From Priestia megaterium NBRC 15308 = ATCC 14581 (GTDB taxonomy: Bacteria > Bacillota > Bacilli > Bacillales > Bacillaceae_H): 64,000 nucleotides of DNA. The notes under the pieces are model-generated. The model did no database searches and was not told the DNA's origin. It saw only the letters and a program-made list of their open reading frames with translations. Made by a program: the position numbers and the translations under genes. Positions 61,618 through 64,000 of the stretch are shown here, piece by piece. Numbering within the stretch: the stretch's first letter is position 1; every line of letters begins with the position of its first letter. The stretch lies in contig NZ_CP009920.1 of assembly GCF_000832985.1 (NCBI RefSeq), positions 4,210,501-4,274,500 of the forward strand, in the 5' to 3' direction.

Positions 61618-62613
61618 ATGATGCAATCAAAAGCTAGAATCACAGGAATGGGGATATATACACCAAAGCAAAAATTAACGAACGACCATTTAAAAGAAAT
61701 GGTTGATACAAGTGACGAATGGATTGTACAGCGTACCGGAATGAAAGAACGACGAATTGCTGGTGAAGGCGAATACACGTCTACGCTTGCCATTCGAGCC
61801 GTTGAAAATTTGCTTAACCGATATGCTGTAGAAATAGAAGATGTAGATGCAATTATTGTTTCGACAACAACGCCAGATCACTTTTTTCCTAGCGTAGCAT
61901 GTCAGATTCAAGATTACTTTCATATTGATCAAGCTGCTGCATTTGATCTAGGTGCCGCATGCGCCGGTTTTACATATGGCCTTCATGTGGCGAACGGCCT
62001 AGTGACGTCGGGATTGCATAAAAAGATTTTAGTTATTGGTGCTGAAGTCATGTCGAAAATTACAGATTATACGGACCGGGCCACATGCGTGCTGTTTGGT
62101 GACGGAGCGGGAGCTATGCTTGTAGAGTACGATGAGCATAATCCGAGTTTCTTAGGATGTCACTACGGAACGGACGGAAGCGGAGGGGTGAATTTATATC
62201 GTTCTAACTTATCTAATACTCTTTCAGGAAAAGAAATTAATTCGAGCGGGAATTTAGTTCAAAACGGGCGTGAAGTATACCGCTTTGCTGTCCGAACGAT
62301 TCCAAAAGGAGTAGAAGCATTATTAAAGAATACTTCCATTTCTCTTTCTGATGTAAATTGGTTTATTCCGCATAGTGCAAACCTTCGAATGATTGAAGCT
62401 ATTTGTGCTAAAACAGGTGTTTCAATGGATAAAACGTTAACGAGTGTGCAATACTGCGGAAATACATCTTCAGCTTCTATTCCGCTTGCTTTAAACGAAG
62501 GAATAATGACAGGAAAAGTACAGGGTAATGACCTCCTTATTCTTTATGGGTTTGGAGGAGGATTAACGCACTGCGGTCTGTTAATTAAATGGACGTGTAA
62601 AGAAAAAAGCTAA
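61618..62613 (+). CDS. fabH: 3-oxoacyl-ACP synthase III (FabH type)
   Basis: 331 residues. Catalytic triad Cys115 (GAACAGF), His252 (IPHSANLR) and Asn282 (CGNTSSAS); N-terminal RITGMGIYTPKQKLTNDHL typical. Starts fatty-acid chains from an acyl-CoA and malonyl-ACP. A single serine in PHSAN replaces the more usual Gln, as in FabHB-type paralogues (B. subtilis YhfB), so this is probably a second KASIII with branched-starter preference. ATGs at 61618 and 61621 are both possible. Between the sulfate operon and a two-component system. Confidence 0.92.
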   Translation: MMQSKARITGMGIYTPKQKLTNDHLKEMVDTSDEWIVQRTGMKERRIAGEGEYTSTLAIRAVENLLNRYAVEIEDVDAIIVSTTTPDHFFPSVACQIQDYFHIDQAAAFDLGAACAGFTYGLHVANGLVTSGLHKKILVIGAEVMSKITDYTDRATCVLFGDGAGAMLVEYDEHNPSFLGCHYGTDGSGGVNLYRSNLSNTLSGKEINSSGNLVQNGREVYRFAVRTIPKGVEALLKNTSISLSDVNWFIPHSANLRMIEAICAKTGVSMDKTLTSVQYCGNTSSASIPLALNEGIMTGKVQGNDLLILYGFGGGLTHCGLLIKWTCKEKS

Positions 62614-62638
62614 AAGGCGATGCCTTTTAGCTTTTTTG
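62611..62638 (+). terminator. Terminator after fabH
   Basis: CTAAAAGGC and GCCTTTTAG arms with a GAT loop, then CTTTTTT. Confidence 0.85.
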
Positions 62639-62697
62639 TCTTTTACTGCTAAGAAGAATTCGATAAAATGGAAAAAGAAGTAAAGGGGGGTGTGCAT

Positions 62698-63366
62698 ATG
62701 AATCACGTTTTATACATTGAAGACAATGAAGAAATTGGATTAATGATTCAAAATGAGCTTAAAAAGCAAAACTATGAAGTTACTTGGTTACAATCAGGAG
62801 ATATCGCCAGTCGGTTTATTAAACAAGCGGATATTGTCATTTTAGATGTAATGCTTCCTGGGTTAGATGGATTTACAGTGGGAAAAAAGCTTAAAAAACT
62901 AGCACCTGATGTCCCAATTTTAATGCTTTCAGCTCGTACAGCTCTAGAAGATAAGATCATGGGACTAGAGTTTGCCGATGACTATGTCACAAAGCCGTTT
63001 CATCCAGAAGAGCTGCTTGCAAGGCTTGAAGTATTGTTAAGAAGATTTTCAAGAAAGAAAGAAGAGCTTATTTTAAAACATTTGCATATTTCGATGAGAG
63101 ACTATCGCGTGATGAACAGAGAGACAAGTGAAGAAATTAGTTTAACAGGTAAGCAATTTCATATTTTTACTTATTTCCTTCAGCATTTAAATCAAATTTT
63201 AACAAAAGAACAAATTTATGAAGGGGTATGGAAAGAGCGTTATATAGAAGGAGATAAAACATTAATGGTACATATTCGCTATTTGCGAGAAAAATTGGAG
63301 AAAAATGCAGCTAAGCCTGAAATTATTGAAACAATACGAGGGATTGGGTACAGGGTGAAGCAATGA
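62698..63366 (+). CDS. OmpR-family response regulator
   Basis: 222 residues from ATG 62698, 7 nt after GGGGGG. Acidic pocket ED (8-9), phosphoacceptor Asp50 (VILDVMLPG), Lys of VTKPFHPEE; winged helix to the end (GDKTLMVHIRYLREKLEK, TIRGIGYRVKQ). Overlaps its kinase by 4 nt. Confidence 0.92.
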   Translation: MNHVLYIEDNEEIGLMIQNELKKQNYEVTWLQSGDIASRFIKQADIVILDVMLPGLDGFTVGKKLKKLAPDVPILMLSARTALEDKIMGLEFADDYVTKPFHPEELLARLEVLLRRFSRKKEELILKHLHISMRDYRVMNRETSEEISLTGKQFHIFTYFLQHLNQILTKEQIYEGVWKERYIEGDKTLMVHIRYLREKLEKNAAKPEIIETIRGIGYRVKQ

Positions 63367-64000
63367 ATGTTACACAGTCTCTTATCACGAAATATATCTT
63401 AATTATGATTGCAGCTGTACTAATTATACCTGTATCATTTTTTGCAGGCTCATGGCTGATCACCGTTCCTTTTATGCATATTCAAGGATTATTAAATGAA
63501 GAGTATAAAGGAAAAAGCTACTACGAACAAATATGGAATCAAGAAGCCAAAAAGCTAGAAGGAGCAAATGAGAAAACAATTAATCAAAAGCTAAAATTAT
63601 TAAAAGAAAAATACCCTGAAGCTTCAATGTTCTGGGTAAACGAAGCTGGACAAACACAGCTTCCGCTTCCTTACCATGAATCCCTTCCGAAGCAATGGTC
63701 ATCTTCTTATACGGCTGAATTTATCAAAAAACGATACGGAAACGATCCGTATACGGTTATTACCTTTATTGGAACAGATAAAAAGCAAGGTTTTATGGTC
63801 ATTGAAGTGCCGGAAAAAGCCGTTGAGCCTCCTATTCAAAGGCTAGACCCAGCCTACTATAATATTTATTTAGGATTTGTTTTTATCATTGTGCTTTCTT
63901 TTATTGTACTTTCTCTATTCTTTTTTCTTCGAATTCGAAAAAGGCTGCGAGCGTTACAAGCTGCTATGAACAACAAAGACGAGCAAGGAATTCCTTTACC
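63363..64000 (+). CDS. Sensor histidine kinase, N-terminal part (cut by window edge)
   Basis: 212 residues read before the window ends, starting with ATG 63363 overlapping the regulator stop (ATGA). Two transmembrane segments (about 9-35 and 165-190) bound an outer region of about 130 residues rich in Lys, Glu and aromatic residues. The RIRKRLRALQAAM stretch after the second helix fits the start of a HAMP linker; the catalytic core lies beyond the window. Kinase identity rests on gene order and layout. Confidence 0.8.
   Translation, partial: MNVTQSLITKYILIMIAAVLIIPVSFFAGSWLITVPFMHIQGLLNEEYKGKSYYEQIWNQEAKKLEGANEKTINQKLKLLKEKYPEASMFWVNEAGQTQLPLPYHESLPKQWSSSYTAEFIKKRYGNDPYTVITFIGTDKKQGFMVIEVPEKAVEPPIQRLDPAYYNIYLGFVFIIVLSFIVLSLFFFLRIRKRLRALQAAMNNKDEQGIPL

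Noticed and set aside
1-64000. CRISPR arrays, tRNA or rRNA genes, insertion sequences
   Set aside because: No regularly spaced repeats, no cloverleaf-type or rRNA sequences and no transposase frames were seen by eye.

Overview
The window looks like a stretch of chromosome from a spore-forming Bacillaceae close to Priestia (Bacillus) megaterium. It is AT-rich and has Gram-positive ribosome sites. It carries a small acid-soluble spore protein (SspH type), a divergent gltC/gltAB locus, a CYP109-type P450, sigma-W and CcpA sites, and a YtmI-operon-like sulfur locus. The species call is inference from gene content. I see no rRNA, tRNA, CRISPR array, insertion sequence or prophage.

Region 1 (1-7.8 kb) is a salvage island for S-substituted cysteines, resembling the B. 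subtilis ytmI operon. It holds a divergent CmoO-like flavin monooxygenase, then an FMN reductase, SnaA-like acetyltransferase, CmoI-like glutaredoxin, a TcyKLMN-type amino-acid ABC importer, RibR (flavokinase/regulator) and a CmoJ-like monooxygenase. Region 2 (7.9-16.5 kb) has cell-wall amidases, a solitary MobC-like protein, acetyltransferases, a ZIP transporter and the P450. Region 3 (16.5-30.3 kb) holds a LOG-family protein, malic enzyme behind a CcpA-type site, a sigma-W-type YdbST pair, D-serine dehydratase, a sugar kinase, heme O synthase, a poly-gamma-glutamate hydrolase-like protein, many small sporulation-type or zinc-ribbon genes, and an unassigned CcpA-type transcription unit. Region 4 (30.4-48.6 kb) has gltC/gltAB, a staygreen homologue, folD with a PurR box, a PLD-family enzyme, a small phospholipase A2-like protein, and a MarR-linked LrgA/LrgB pair. 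Region 5 (49.5-56.3 kb) is an envelope glycosylation operon (GT39, GT2, GtrA, GalU) followed by a two-component system; both share an almost identical direct-repeat operator. Region 6 (56.3-61.5 kb) is a sulfate uptake island: a Cys-rich mini-ORF, YezD, an FbpA-like protein and a complete sulfate ABC transporter. The end has a KASIII (FabH) gene and a second two-component system cut by the window edge.

The most interesting signal links regions 1 and 6. A 21-22 nt RNA hairpin occurs five times, each time immediately before, and sharing three bases with, an intrinsic terminator, and each time in front of genes of the two sulfur islands. Its inner four-base-pair stem and its outer three-base-pair stem covary between copies. 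Four of the five copies also have a promoter-like element with a -35-type box followed at a fixed position by NATAGG. I read this as a minimal antitermination switch for sulfur acquisition; I do not recognise it as a described RNA family. No search or folding software was run, so all structures are by eye.
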